DNA from: CAITSH01 sp945892985
GTDB taxonomy: Bacteria > Pseudomonadota > Gammaproteobacteria > Burkholderiales > SG8-39
NCBI GenBank assembly: GCA_945892985.1
Contig: CAMDDU010000028.1
Location: forward strand, 1 to 50,868
Direction: 5' to 3'
DNA length: 50,868 nt
The position numbers were made by a program, and so were the translations under genes. Shown in pieces: positions 24,789 through 33,927 of this stretch (position 1 is its first letter; the number at the start of each line of letters is the position of its first letter). The notes below the pieces were generated by a model. It had not been told where the DNA came from, made no database searches, and saw nothing but the letters and a program-made list of their open reading frames with translations.

Positions 24789-25169
24789 TTATTGGGCTCC
24801 GCCAGGGGCGCTGCTCGCGGCAAAATCAATGAGAATACTTACGTTGCGAAACAAGGGAATTTTTTTGGGGTATGCAAATGAAACCACAATGTCAGCCCCG
24901 TCCTTGCTTACGTCGAGGTCGGCCCCTTTGATCGCCTCGATATTGTCGACTTGGGCGCGTTTGTCAAAAGCCTTCCGGACGTCCGCAACCGTTCCCCCGC
25001 GCATCTCACTGCCAATTGCGATTACAGCCTTTTTCGCCGCCGAGTACTCCATAAAGGATGGCCAGAGCTTCATGCCCAGCACAGCGGCAAGCACGAGCAC
25101 GACACAGATCATCATCAAGCCCATAAGGCTCACACCGCGTTGATTCTTGATCATAATTCCCTCGCTCAT
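24789..25169 (-). CDS. DUF4845 membrane protein
   Basis: A 126-residue protein of the DUF4845 family, regularly found between lepB and rnc in beta- and gammaproteobacteria. It has a pilin-like N-terminus: GVSLMGLMMICVVLVLAAVLGMKLWPSFMEY is a single membrane helix (about residues 11-36), followed by a small periplasmic domain. It resembles a minor pilin or assembly factor in outline, but the function is not known. It overlaps lepB by 4 nt (ATGA). A second ATG at 25154 is possible. Confidence 0.85.
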   Translation of the reverse strand: MSEGIMIKNQRGVSLMGLMMICVVLVLAAVLGMKLWPSFMEYSAAKKAVIAIGSEMRGGTVADVRKAFDKRAQVDNIEAIKGADLDVSKDGADIVVSFAYPKKIPLFRNVSILIDFAASSAPGGAQ

Positions 25170-25954
25170 TGGAAGGTGCCGAAGCGCCTTAGCTCATTAA
25201 AATTAAACCAGATAAAAAATGCCTTGCCGACGATGTTTTCCTCGGGAACAAATCCCCATACGCGACTGTCACTTGAATTATCGCGGTTATCACCCATCAT
25301 GAAATAGTGTCCGGGCGGGACCGTACAAGTGACCCCGGCACTATTGTAAATGCAATTATCGCGAAACCGGAACGCCGTGGCGAAGGGCACCCCAGGCGGA
25401 GATTCTGGATCCACGAGCAGTGCATGCTCGCGACCCTCAATCGATTCGGAAAATTGCTTGGAATAATAAATCCGCTCCTTATGCAGATAATCTTCCATCG
25501 CTTTTACGGGTATATCTTTGCCGTTCAAAGTGAGCCGCTTGTTCACATAGGAGATTTTGTCTCCGGGCAGCCCGATCACCCGTTTGATGTAATCAAGCGA
25601 GGTGTCGTCCGGAAAGCGAAAAACCATCACATCACCGCGCTTGGGCAGGTTGATATCGACTATTTTTTTATTAATGACCGGCAGACGGATGCCATAGGTA
25701 AATTTGTTTACCAGAATAAAATCCCCCACCAGTAAGGTCGGGATCATGGAGCCAGAGGGGATTTTAAATGGTTCAAACAGGAAAGACCGCAGCACAAAAA
25801 CGATCAAAATCACTGGAAAAAAACTTTTCGGATATTCGATCCACCAGGGCTCCCCGGCCCCCTTCGGGCGACTCTTTGAAAATATGAACCTATCAGCAAG
25901 CGTGACGAGCCCGGTGATCACAAGGAGGGAAAAAAGAATCAGGGCAAAATTCAT
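25166..25954 (-). CDS. lepB: Signal peptidase I
   Basis: LepB cleaves signal peptides from exported proteins on the outer face of the inner membrane. The 262-residue protein has two N-terminal membrane segments, the catalytic serine in IPSGSMIPTLLVGD and the catalytic lysine in GDVMVFRFPDDTSLDYIKRVIGLPGD, and the C-terminal GDNRDNSSDSRVWGFV box. It overlaps lepA by 4 nt (ATGA), and the lepA-lepB pairing is widespread. Confidence 0.97.
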   Translation of the reverse strand: MNFALILFSLLVITGLVTLADRFIFSKSRPKGAGEPWWIEYPKSFFPVILIVFVLRSFLFEPFKIPSGSMIPTLLVGDFILVNKFTYGIRLPVINKKIVDINLPKRGDVMVFRFPDDTSLDYIKRVIGLPGDKISYVNKRLTLNGKDIPVKAMEDYLHKERIYYSKQFSESIEGREHALLVDPESPPGVPFATAFRFRDNCIYNSAGVTCTVPPGHYFMMGDNRDNSSDSRVWGFVPEENIVGKAFFIWFNFNELRRFGTFQ

Positions 25955-27744
25955 TTGCTATCGACCTGCAGTATTGCCAAGAAAGCTTCTTGCGGAATTT
26001 CTACAGAACCGACCTGCTTCATGCGTTTTTTCCCCGCTTTTTGCTTTTCCAACAATTTCCTCTTACGCGAAATATCACCGCCATAGCATTTGGCCAGCAC
26101 GTTTTTTCGCAGCGCTTTCACCGTTTCCCGCGAAATGATATGTGCGCCGATGGCCGCCTGCACCGCAACGTCAAACATCTGCCGCGGGATCAGTTCACGC
26201 ATTTTAGACACCAGTTCGCGCCCCCGATATTGCGAGTTGCCGCGATGCACCATCAGCGAAAGCGCATCCACGCGCTCTGAGTTGATCAGAATGTCCAGCT
26301 TGACCATATCCGCAGCGCGGTATTCCTTGAACTCATAATCGAGTGAGGCGTAGCCGCGGGTCGCGGATTTCAACTTATCAAAAAAATCCATCACGACTTC
26401 ATTCAAGGGCATTTCGTAGGTCAGCATCACCTGACGACCAACATATTGAAGATTTTTCTGAACGCCGCGCTTTCCAATGCAAAGCGTGATGACCGACCCC
26501 AGATAATCCTGCGGAACAAAAATCGTTGCAGTAATGATGGGCTCGCGAATTTCCTGGATCCTGGAAGGCTCGGGCATTTTGGCGGGATTTTCGACCCGCA
26601 TCTCGGTGCCATCCTGCAACAACACCTCGTACACCACGGTAGGCGCGGTGGTGATGAGGTCCATGTCGTATTCGCGCTCCAGGCGTTCCTGCACGATGTC
26701 CATGTGCAACAAGCCAAGAAATCCGCAGCGAAACCCGAAGCCGAGCGCTTGCGACACCTCCGGTTCATAGTGCAACGAGGCGTCATTTAGCTTGAGCTTT
26801 TCGAGTGCGTCTCTGAGGCCCTCGTACTGGTTGGATTCGACCGGATACAGTCCGGCAAAAACTTGTGGTTTGATTTCCTTGAATCCAGGCAATGCCGCGG
26901 TCGCAGGCCGGTCGGCCAGCGTCACGGTGTCACCCACCCGCGCCACTTGCAGCTCTTTGATGCCTGAGATGATGAATCCAACCTCGCCTGCAGACAGGTG
27001 TTTGCGGGCCTGAGACTTGGGTGTGAATACACCAACCTGTTCGCAAAGAAAATTGCTATGGCTCGACATTAACAAAATGCGGTCTTTGGGCTTGAGCACG
27101 CCGTCTACCACACGTACCAGCATCACGACGCCCACGTAATTATCGAACCAGGAGTCGATGATCAGTGCTTTGAGGGGAGCATTGGGATCCCCCTTCGGCG
27201 GCGGAATGCGGGTGATGACCGACTCCAAAATATCCTGAATGCCAACGCCCGTCTTCGCACTACAGCGAATGGCGTCTTTGGCTTCGATCCCAATCACATC
27301 CTCGATTTCACGAATCGCTTGTTCCGGGTCCGCGTTGGGCAAATCAATTTTGTTCAGAACAGGAACGACATCGACACCCTGCTCAATAGCCGTGTAGCAG
27401 TTGGCGACGGTTTGTGCCTCCACGCCCTGGCTGGCATCGACCACCAGCAAAGCGCCCTCGCACGCCGCGAGCGAGCGGCTGACTTCATAGGAGAAGTCGA
27501 CGTGCCCAGGCGTGTCAATGAGATTCAGATTATAGATCTCGCCGCTGAGCGATTTGTATTGCAACGCAGCGGTCTGCGCCTTAATGGTGATTCCGCGTTC
27601 TCGCTCAAGATCCATGGAGTCCAGCACTTGAGCCTCCATTTCGCGGTCAGAAAGTCCGCCGCAAAATTGTATGAAGCGATCCGCGAGAGTCGACTTGCCG
27701 TGATCGATGTGGGCAATTATTGAAAAGTTGCGGATGTGCTGCAT
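25951..27744 (-). CDS. lepA: Elongation factor 4 (LepA)
   Basis: LepA is a ribosomal GTPase linked to back-translocation and to 30S assembly. The 597-residue protein has G1 AHIDHGKST (near residue 10), DTPGHVDF, NKIDLPNADP, EF-G-like domains and the family C-terminal domain ending in KQVGSVEIPQEAFLAIL. ATG 27744 gives the typical start MQHIRNFSIIAHIDHGK; the longer frame to 27780 would begin inside the terminator hairpin and is rejected. It leads the lepA-lepB-DUF4845-rnc-era-recO-pdxJ-acpS-nagZ run. Confidence 0.97.
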   Translation of the reverse strand: MQHIRNFSIIAHIDHGKSTLADRFIQFCGGLSDREMEAQVLDSMDLERERGITIKAQTAALQYKSLSGEIYNLNLIDTPGHVDFSYEVSRSLAACEGALLVVDASQGVEAQTVANCYTAIEQGVDVVPVLNKIDLPNADPEQAIREIEDVIGIEAKDAIRCSAKTGVGIQDILESVITRIPPPKGDPNAPLKALIIDSWFDNYVGVVMLVRVVDGVLKPKDRILLMSSHSNFLCEQVGVFTPKSQARKHLSAGEVGFIISGIKELQVARVGDTVTLADRPATAALPGFKEIKPQVFAGLYPVESNQYEGLRDALEKLKLNDASLHYEPEVSQALGFGFRCGFLGLLHMDIVQERLEREYDMDLITTAPTVVYEVLLQDGTEMRVENPAKMPEPSRIQEIREPIITATIFVPQDYLGSVITLCIGKRGVQKNLQYVGRQVMLTYEMPLNEVVMDFFDKLKSATRGYASLDYEFKEYRAADMVKLDILINSERVDALSLMVHRGNSQYRGRELVSKMRELIPRQMFDVAVQAAIGAHIISRETVKALRKNVLAKCYGGDISRKRKLLEKQKAGKKRMKQVGSVEIPQEAFLAILQVDSK

Positions 27745-27761
27745 TGCGGGGGATTTTGTAA

Positions 27762-27786
27762 AAAAGGGTGCTTTGAGCACCCTTTT
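27762..27786. terminator. Bidirectional-looking terminator upstream of lepA
   Basis: AAAAGGGTGCT (27762-27772), a 3-nt loop and AGCACCCTTTT (27776-27786) form a perfect 11-bp hairpin with A- and T-runs at its ends. It separates the protease-glutaredoxin end of the sigma-E block from lepA on the minus strand. Confidence 0.8.
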
Positions 27787-27809
27787 ATGCGCATGGAACA
27801 GCCTGAATT

Positions 27810-28052
27810 TTAGCGGATTCTGGTCAAATAAGCACGTAATGCTTCGTGATCAAGCCTGTACCTGGCCAGCTCCAGAGATCCGTGCGAGAGAACAGGAACA
27901 AGTTCGTTGTAGCGCGCTTCAAGTTCCGGGTCCGTATCGACATCCAACACCTCAAGTTCAAACCTGAACTCGGCTGCAAGAACATCAAGCTGCGCGCGCA
28001 TCTCGTGACATAGATGGCAGTACTGCCGGCTAAATAGAGTCAGCCTGGTCAC
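27810..28052 (-). CDS. Glutaredoxin-like (DUF836) protein
   Basis: An 80-residue thioredoxin-fold protein with a CxxC redox motif (QYCHLCHEM, cysteines at 12 and 15). It belongs to the short glutaredoxin-like family with LTLFSRQYCHLC at the N-terminus and VPVLSHGSLEL near the cis-proline position. It probably reduces cytoplasmic disulfides; the partner is unknown. The start is GTG 28052, overlapping the protease gene stop by 4 nt (GTGA), so both are translated together. It is the last gene before the terminator. Confidence 0.85.
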   Translation of the reverse strand: MTRLTLFSRQYCHLCHEMRAQLDVLAAEFRFELEVLDVDTDPELEARYNELVPVLSHGSLELARYRLDHEALRAYLTRIR

Positions 28053-29485
28053 TTTCCCTCGCCATTCGCCTTTATCGTAACGAAGAGATTATTTTCCCCA
28101 CGACGGACCTGCAGGGTAAGAGTCGTATTCTTGTCGAGCTTCACCAAGGCCTGATTAAATTGCTCGACAGTCTTCGCTTCAGTCGTCGCCCCCTTTGAGG
28201 TCAGCGACAAGATCACGTCACCCGGACGGATGTCTGGAGTTACACTTCCCTTGACGTCCTCCACCAACAGACCGGCGCTTATCTTCAGATCGCGCCTCTG
28301 TTCCGGAGTTGGATCCGACAAAACGATACCAAGCCGGTTGGCGACAAGCTCAACGGGTTTGCTTCCGCGACGAGGCTCACGACTGACAAGTTTATCCTCC
28401 GGAATCTCACCGACGCTGACTACGATGTCCTTGTTCGCACCTTTGCGCCACACTTGGACAGGTGCTTTTGATCCAGGACGTGTGGAGCCGACGATCCGGG
28501 GTAAATCGCTTGATACACTGATGGGCTTGCCATCGAATTTCAAGATGATGTCCCCGGCCTCGATCCCCGCCTTGTCCGCCGGTCCGCCCTTCTCAACAGC
28601 ATTCACCAATGCGCCAGAAGCTGACTTCAGGCCAAACGACTCTGCCAGCTCTTTTGATACCTCTTGAATGACCACGCCGATCCGGCCGCGGCTGATTTTG
28701 CCGATTGTGCGCAACTGGTTCTGAATATCCATCGCCACATCAATCGGAATGGCAAACGACAGCCCCATAAATCCCCCGGTACGGCTGTATATCTGCGAAT
28801 TGATCCCGACCACTTCACCACGCATATTGAAGAGAGGCCCGCCGGAATTTCCCGGGTTAATTGCCACATCAGTCTGGAGAAATGGAACAAAATTCTCCGA
28901 AGGCAGGGTGCGTCCTTTCGCACTTACAATACCTGCAGTAACCGAACTTTCGAAACCAAATGGCGAACCGATCGCCAGAACCCACTCCCCGACTTTCAAT
29001 TTCGCAGGATCGCCAAGGCGAACTGCCGGTAAGCCTGTCGCCTCAATTTTGATAAGGGCGATATCAGTCCGTTTATCCGAACCGATGACCTTCGCCTTAA
29101 ATTCGCGCTTGTCTGTCAGTTTTACCGTAATTTCGTCGGCGGCTTCCACAACATGCGCATTGGTCAGCAGGTATCCGTCGGCGCTGATGATGAAGCCCGA
29201 ACCAAGTGACCGACTTTCAAACTGACGGGGGGCCGGCTGTCCGGGTTGCCCGGGCTGTCCCGGTTGTCCGCGCGGAATGAATCGGCGGAAAAACTCGTAA
29301 AACGGGTCATCCTCATCAAGTTGCGGAACCTGAGGGGCGCCTCTTCTCTGGGCGACCTGGGTGGTCGTGCTTATATTGACAACCGCGGCCCCATGCTTTT
29401 CGACCAATTCAGTGAAGTCAGGTAGGCCTTGTGCGCTGGCGCCAAGTGAAAACAAGAAAAGTGCGACTACCAATATGCGGGACAT
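28049..29485 (-). CDS. Periplasmic Do-type serine protease (DegQ/MucD)
   Basis: A 478-residue HtrA-family protease and chaperone. A signal peptide (MSRILVVALFLFSLGASA) sends it to the periplasm. The catalytic triad is H111 (TNAHVVEAADEI), D141 (RTDIALIKI) and S214 (GNSGGPLFN), followed by two PDZ domains (about 270-360 and 375-470). Between the N-terminus and the protease domain is a GQP tripeptide repeat (about 73-84). ATG 29485 gives the signal peptide; the frame to 29542 would spoil it. In the rpoE-rseA-rseB setting it matches MucD, a target of envelope stress control. Confidence 0.93.
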   Translation of the reverse strand: MSRILVVALFLFSLGASAQGLPDFTELVEKHGAAVVNISTTTQVAQRRGAPQVPQLDEDDPFYEFFRRFIPRGQPGQPGQPGQPAPRQFESRSLGSGFIISADGYLLTNAHVVEAADEITVKLTDKREFKAKVIGSDKRTDIALIKIEATGLPAVRLGDPAKLKVGEWVLAIGSPFGFESSVTAGIVSAKGRTLPSENFVPFLQTDVAINPGNSGGPLFNMRGEVVGINSQIYSRTGGFMGLSFAIPIDVAMDIQNQLRTIGKISRGRIGVVIQEVSKELAESFGLKSASGALVNAVEKGGPADKAGIEAGDIILKFDGKPISVSSDLPRIVGSTRPGSKAPVQVWRKGANKDIVVSVGEIPEDKLVSREPRRGSKPVELVANRLGIVLSDPTPEQRRDLKISAGLLVEDVKGSVTPDIRPGDVILSLTSKGATTEAKTVEQFNQALVKLDKNTTLTLQVRRGENNLFVTIKANGEGK

Positions 29486-29560
29486 GGCTACTCGATAATA
29501 GAACGACAAATGGAATGATAAGTGAGTCGCGAGGAATTTCAAGTTGCCAAAAGCAGCTTT

Positions 29561-30529
29561 TCAATTCGGTTTTCTGAATTCGACGGCGTTGGCGATCGCT
29601 TTAACACTCTCGGCGGGCGCCTCCCCGATCACGGTTACGAGGTGATCGCCCATTTGCCGGACATAAACGTTCGTCGCACCTTGTCGTGACAAACCGGCTT
29701 GCACGTTGCCGGACTTCATGGGGTGCGGAGCGATAAACACAGACACCGCGGCGAGCCCGTCCGACAAAACCATGTGTCCAACCCCGGCGGTGCCCCCGAG
29801 AGAGCGTTTCATTTCGGTGATTTTGCGAAATCCGGCAGGCTGGTTTTTCAGATTCCAGCCCAGTTGTGAAAGGTCCGCTTCAGACGCCCCCGAATCCTCC
29901 ACCCGCCAGTCGCGCCCTTTGCCCGAAAAGCGCGACTTCAACATATCGCGATCGACATTACCTATTTTCAACTGCAGAAAAGTGAACTGCTCAACCAACT
30001 CGCGTGCCTCGTTAAACGTTTTTACCTTAAGTAACATGCCGCTGCTTCGGTCTGCGCAAAGCTCGTAGCCGTAGCGCATCTTGTCCTTCGGCTCCAGCGT
30101 GATACTTTGGCAATCATACCCTGCGATGCGGCTTGATTTGCCCATCTTCGGCGTGTAATGCTCAGTCAATTCCTTGAGTTGCTCCGGCAAAATATCCCGA
30201 AAGGAAACTTTCTGCCCGGATTGACGGTCGATCTTTACCGTCATGCTGCCGGGAAGGTAGCAGGTGACTTGGTCGTTATTCCTAATGATCTCGGTCGGAG
30301 TGCCATCCTGTGTTTCCAAGCGCTCATGCGTGCCAGTGGAGTCAACCAGGCGCGCGATGCGCGATGTTTCCGATTGCAAGGCTTGCTGATAAACAAAGGT
30401 ACCGCTGTAACTCATCTTTTTTGTAGCGGCGTAGATTTTTTGCAACCACATCAGCGCCTCCGGGCTTGCGGCTTGGGCTGAGACCAATGACGTCTGCATT
30501 ACCAACAGCGCAAATACGACGAATCTCAT
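29561..30529 (-). CDS. rseB: Sigma-E regulatory protein RseB/MucB
   Basis: RseB binds the periplasmic part of RseA and shields it from cleavage until misfolded outer-membrane proteins or lipopolysaccharide are sensed. The 322-residue protein has a signal peptide (MRFVVFALLVMQTSLVSAQA), a LolA/LppX-like lipid-binding fold (MSYSGTFVYQQ, IARLVDSTGTHERLETQDG) and the C-terminal domain with WRVEDSGA and VSVFIAPHPM. It overlaps rseA by 4 nt (ATGA). Confidence 0.94.
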   Translation of the reverse strand: MRFVVFALLVMQTSLVSAQAASPEALMWLQKIYAATKKMSYSGTFVYQQALQSETSRIARLVDSTGTHERLETQDGTPTEIIRNNDQVTCYLPGSMTVKIDRQSGQKVSFRDILPEQLKELTEHYTPKMGKSSRIAGYDCQSITLEPKDKMRYGYELCADRSSGMLLKVKTFNEARELVEQFTFLQLKIGNVDRDMLKSRFSGKGRDWRVEDSGASEADLSQLGWNLKNQPAGFRKITEMKRSLGGTAGVGHMVLSDGLAAVSVFIAPHPMKSGNVQAGLSRQGATNVYVRQMGDHLVTVIGEAPAESVKAIANAVEFRKPN

Positions 30530-31050
30530 TGGCCTACCTTGCGCTCGGCCGATACGGTGCGAACATAGGGCGCTACACCCTGCATGTGACTGGCCGGGGA
30601 GAATCGCTGATGGGCGAGCAAATAATCCTCAACACCAACGGCGACCGGCACCTTTTCACCTTCGACTGTTTTTATTGCGGCATAACCGTTTGCGGCAGGG
30701 CTTGCGACACCCGCAGAGGTCGAACCGTCCCCGCCCGAAAGAGGTAAGCTAACCCACGCCGCCACCGCCACCGCCGCTATGCCGGCTGCGGCAGACAGCG
30801 CCGCAGTCAGCTGCGAGACCCTGGCCGCGACAATTGTCCGGGGCGCCAATATTGTAGCCTCCTCCGCCAGACGCCGGGAAAAACCGGCGTCAATCGAAGT
30901 GCGGACCTCACCACGCAACGCAGCACCGATCAGGTGGTATTCACGCCAGCTTTGAACAAGATCATCATCTTGCTTCAGCCGCTGCAAACAGCGACCAACC
31001 GCTTCGGGCTCAAGCTCGCCGTCCACCAGGGCAGAAATCTCACTTTTCAT
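30526..31050 (-). CDS. rseA: Sigma-E anti-sigma factor RseA/MucA
   Basis: RseA holds sigma-E at the inner membrane until regulated proteolysis frees it. The 174-residue protein has the cytoplasmic sigma-binding domain (MKSEISALVDGELEPEAVGRC, WREYHLIGAALRGE), one membrane segment (about 100-120, SAAAGIAAVAVAAWVSL) and a periplasmic tail that RseB would bind. ATG 31050 gives the typical start; the longer frame is not conserved in type. It lies 16 bp after rpoE. Confidence 0.93.
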   Translation of the reverse strand: MKSEISALVDGELEPEAVGRCLQRLKQDDDLVQSWREYHLIGAALRGEVRTSIDAGFSRRLAEEATILAPRTIVAARVSQLTAALSAAAGIAAVAVAAWVSLPLSGGDGSTSAGVASPAANGYAAIKTVEGEKVPVAVGVEDYLLAHQRFSPASHMQGVAPYVRTVSAERKVGQ

Positions 31051-31066
31051 ATTGCATCCTTTTGAA

Positions 31067-31666
31067 CTACCAGCGTTTGTCCTTGGTCGTATCAAGCAGT
31101 GGGCGGAGCTTTTCAGAAATTGCTTCCCTCGCCCTGAATATTCTCGATCTGACCGTGCCGATCGGACAGTTCATGATGACGGCAATATCCTCGTAGCTCA
31201 TACCCTCAATTTCCCGCAGGGTAATGGCGGTGCGCAGGTCTTCCGGCAACTGCGCCATGCTCTCGTTCACTGTGTCGCCTATCTGCCGTGTCATCATCAG
31301 ACTTTCCGGCGTATTAATATCGCGCAACTGATCGGCGTCCTCGAAGTTTTCCGCCTCCTCAGTATCAAACTCCGTGCTGGTTGGCGCGCGTCGCCCCATA
31401 GCCACCAGATAATTTTTTGCCGTGTTGATGCCAATTCGGTACAGCCAGGTATAAAAAGCGCTATCTCCGCGAAAAGAAGGCAGTGCTCGATACGCCTTTA
31501 TAAAAGCCTCCTGACATACATCCTCAACTTCGGCCGGATCACGGATAAACCGCGTCAGCAATCGGCCTAACTTTCTCTGGTACTTTGACACCAGCAACTC
31601 GAAAGCATGCTTGTCGCCTCGCTGTGCACGCTCGACAAGCTGCTGATCTAGCTCCCGGTCACTCAT
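31067..31666 (-). CDS. rpoE: Extracytoplasmic stress sigma factor sigma-E
   Basis: RpoE directs RNA polymerase to envelope-stress promoters. The 199-residue protein has sigma region 2 (FELLVSKYQRKLGRLL, VEDVCQEAFIKAYRALPSFRGDSAFYTWLYRIGINTAKNYLV) and region 4 (LREIEGMSYEDIAVIMNCPIGTVRSRIFRARE) with its helix-turn-helix. It begins the rpoE-rseA-rseB-protease operon. The 154 bp upstream hold a possible self-controlled promoter. Confidence 0.97.
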   Translation of the reverse strand: MSDRELDQQLVERAQRGDKHAFELLVSKYQRKLGRLLTRFIRDPAEVEDVCQEAFIKAYRALPSFRGDSAFYTWLYRIGINTAKNYLVAMGRRAPTSTEFDTEEAENFEDADQLRDINTPESLMMTRQIGDTVNESMAQLPEDLRTAITLREIEGMSYEDIAVIMNCPIGTVRSRIFRAREAISEKLRPLLDTTKDKRW

Positions 31667-31758
31667 CTGGCCTTCCCTGAAATGCAGCTATTTTCTCTTT
31701 TTTCAGAGATTTACCGCAATTCGGCGCCAGTATAGCCCTGCCTATCGGGGCTGCCGTC

Positions 31759-31785
31759 TTCAACCCCATTCTAAAGACCAGTTCC
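31759..31785 (-). promoter_or_regulatory. Possible sigma-E-type promoter before rpoE
   Basis: On the minus strand GGAACT (31785-31780) is followed after 16 nt by TTGAA (31763-31759). The -35 box matches the sigma-E type well, the -10 box only loosely. Autoregulation of rpoE is known in other proteobacteria. Nearer the gene, TATACT (minus strand, about 31735-31730) could serve a housekeeping promoter. Confidence 0.3.
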
Positions 31786-31820
31786 GTGTTGAATAGTTCA
31801 CTCGCCAGCATGGGTATGGT

Positions 31821-32258
31821 TCACCTAGCCCGCAACTCGTGCGGAACGCTCCCTCGCTGTCCCCAGCGCATCCAACTACGAAGTCGGCGCAGATCCTCTT
31901 TGCCGGCAGAATCGCCAAACAAAATCACTCGGCGGCGTGAGCCGCTCTCATTGCGCAGCGAAAGGATCATCAATAGCGGAGTCGCATATCCCTGCCCGAC
32001 CGGCTTTGACACATGCCAGGTGCCAGATACATCGCGGTATTCCACGTTTTTTTCGGAGGTAATGCGCAGTGCCAGCACCGCTCCAGGCGTCTTCAAACGT
32101 ATGATTTGCAGTTGCCCCCAAAGGGAGACGGCGAGCGCGCCCGTTATTACTGCAGCGGCAGCCAGCTCCAACCCGGTTAATGCGGCAAAGCAGGCAACCA
32201 CATGGCCGAAAACCAAGAAAAAAATCAAGCTGCGGGACGGCCGCAGCTCAATGATCAA
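31821..32258 (-). CDS. YgfX-like membrane protein
   Basis: A 145-residue protein with two adjacent membrane helices near the N-terminus (LIFFLVFGHVVACFAAL and LAAAAVITGALAVSLW) and a soluble C-terminal part ending in LRSWMRWGQRG. This plan and the opening IIELRPSRSL fit the YgfX (CptA) family, which in E. coli is encoded with SdhE; here no SdhE partner is present and the gene stands between fabF and rpoE, as in other betaproteobacteria. The start is TTG 32258, 8 bp after fabF. The function is uncertain. Confidence 0.65.
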   Translation of the reverse strand: MIIELRPSRSLIFFLVFGHVVACFAALTGLELAAAAVITGALAVSLWGQLQIIRLKTPGAVLALRITSEKNVEYRDVSGTWHVSKPVGQGYATPLLMILSLRNESGSRRRVILFGDSAGKEDLRRLRSWMRWGQRGSVPHELRAR

Positions 32259-32266
32259 AGTTGGGT

Positions 32267-33505
32267 TCAGATCTTGGTGAATACCAAGGTGCCGTTAGTG
32301 CCGCCAAACCCGAAGGAATTGGAGAGGGCGACGTCGATTTTCATGGGCCTGGCGACATTAGGCACATAATCGAGATCGCAGCCTTCGCTGGGTTCGCTTA
32401 GATTTATCGTAGGAGGGGAAACCTGATCGTGCATAGCCATTACCGAGAAAACCGCCTCAATCCCGCCTGCAGCCCCCAGAAGATGTCCGGTCATTGATTT
32501 GGTCGAGTTTACTGCCAGACGTTTGGCGTGTTCACCAAAGCAACGCTTTACGGCCGTTGTTTCTGCAAGATCACCAAGTGGTGTGGACGTACCGTGCGCG
32601 TTGAGGTATTGGACGCGATCGAGGTTGGTTTTCGCGTTGCGCAGGGCATTCGTCATGCAACGTGCCGCACCCTCGCCGTCTTCACAGGGAGCGGTGATAT
32701 GGTTTGCATCCGCGCTCATGCCATATCCGGCCAACTCACAGTAGATCTTTGCGCCACGCCTTTTTGCATGCTCGTATTCTTCAAGCACAAGTACGCCGGC
32801 CCCCTCCCCCAAAACAAAGCCATCGCGTCCCTTGTCCCAGGGACGGCTGGCGCCGGCTGGATCATCATTGCGCGTTGACAAGGCACGGGCTGCGCAAAAG
32901 CCGCCAATGCCCAATGGGGATAATGCAGACTCTGCGCCCCCCGCGATCATCACATCGGCGTCACCGTACTCGATGAGGCGTCCCGCCTCGCCAATGCTGT
33001 GATTTGCCGTTGTGCAGGCGGTGACCACGGCGAGATTCGGCCCCTTGAGACCGTACATGATCGATAATTGTCCGGAGATCATGTTAATGATGCTGCCGGG
33101 GACGAAAAATGGAGAAATTTTCCGTGCGCCACCTGTCCGATAGCTCTCGTGTGTTTCCTCAATCAAAGGCAGACCGCCGATCCCCGAGCCGACGCATACG
33201 CCGACTTGAGTTAGGTCCACAGTTGCCAGATCAAGTCCCGAATCTTTCAGCGCGTCGACCGATGCTGCCAAGCCAAAGTGAATAAATGTGTCGAAGCGGC
33301 GCACTTCCTTTGTCGAGATGTAATTCGCCGGATCGAAGTCTTTGACCTCCCCGGCAATTTGCGATGGAAACTGCGACGCGTCGAAACGGGTAATTCGGGT
33401 TATTCCCGACCTCCCGGCGAGGACATTCGCCCACGCCTCTTTCACAGTGTTTCCCACCGGGCTGATGATCCCCAGACCAGTTACAACAACTCTGCGGTGG
33501 GTCAA
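32267..33505 (-). CDS. fabF: 3-oxoacyl-ACP synthase II
   Basis: FabF elongates acyl-ACP with malonyl-ACP, including the C16:1 to C18:1 step. The 412-residue condensing enzyme has the active-site C164 (VTACTTANHS) and histidines in NAHGTSTPLGD and STKSMTGHLLGAAGG, plus the ending SNSFGFGGTNGTLVF. The start appears to be TTG 33505, giving M-THRRVVVTGLG, in line with the E. coli N-terminus; no in-frame ATG or GTG fits upstream. It lies 93 bp after acpP. Confidence 0.96.
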   Translation of the reverse strand: MTHRRVVVTGLGIISPVGNTVKEAWANVLAGRSGITRITRFDASQFPSQIAGEVKDFDPANYISTKEVRRFDTFIHFGLAASVDALKDSGLDLATVDLTQVGVCVGSGIGGLPLIEETHESYRTGGARKISPFFVPGSIINMISGQLSIMYGLKGPNLAVVTACTTANHSIGEAGRLIEYGDADVMIAGGAESALSPLGIGGFCAARALSTRNDDPAGASRPWDKGRDGFVLGEGAGVLVLEEYEHAKRRGAKIYCELAGYGMSADANHITAPCEDGEGAARCMTNALRNAKTNLDRVQYLNAHGTSTPLGDLAETTAVKRCFGEHAKRLAVNSTKSMTGHLLGAAGGIEAVFSVMAMHDQVSPPTINLSEPSEGCDLDYVPNVARPMKIDVALSNSFGFGGTNGTLVFTKI

Positions 33506-33598
33506 ATTGACTCCCGGATAGTTTTGTTGAAGCTCTCGGCCCGATTACAGGCCGACAAGGTGTTCAACCTTTCCAACGCCAAAGTAGGCTCCGACAGC

Positions 33599-33841
33599 TC
33601 AAGCCTTCTTGTCGTTGGCATTGACGTAGTCGATAGCCTGCTGGACGGTGGTGATTTTTTCCGCATCTTCGTCGGGAATTTCGGTCTCGAATTCCTCTTC
33701 CAAGGCCATTACCAACTCGACTGTATCAAGGGAATCTGCGCCCAAGTCGTCAACGAATGAAGACTCGTTTTTGATTTCGGCCTCGTTCACACCGAGTTGC
33801 TCAGCAACAATTTTTTTAACGCGCTGTTCGATATTGTCCAT
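33599..33841 (-). CDS. acpP: Acyl carrier protein
   Basis: AcpP carries growing acyl chains on a 4'-phosphopantetheine arm attached to S37 in the DSL motif (GADSLDTVELVMALEEEF). The 80-residue acidic four-helix protein is of normal length. It lies in the canonical fabG-acpP-fabF order, 86 bp after fabG, with an upstream stretch GGAAGGAATAAG serving as ribosome binding site. Confidence 0.98.
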   Translation of the reverse strand: MDNIEQRVKKIVAEQLGVNEAEIKNESSFVDDLGADSLDTVELVMALEEEFETEIPDEDAEKITTVQQAIDYVNANDKKA

Positions 33842-33927
33842 ATTTCTTATTCCTTCCCTGTTTCCGGTTCAGTTCGAACCTAAGTTTGTAATTTTATCAG
33901 ATTCAACAGCCCATTTCGAAAGGGGCA

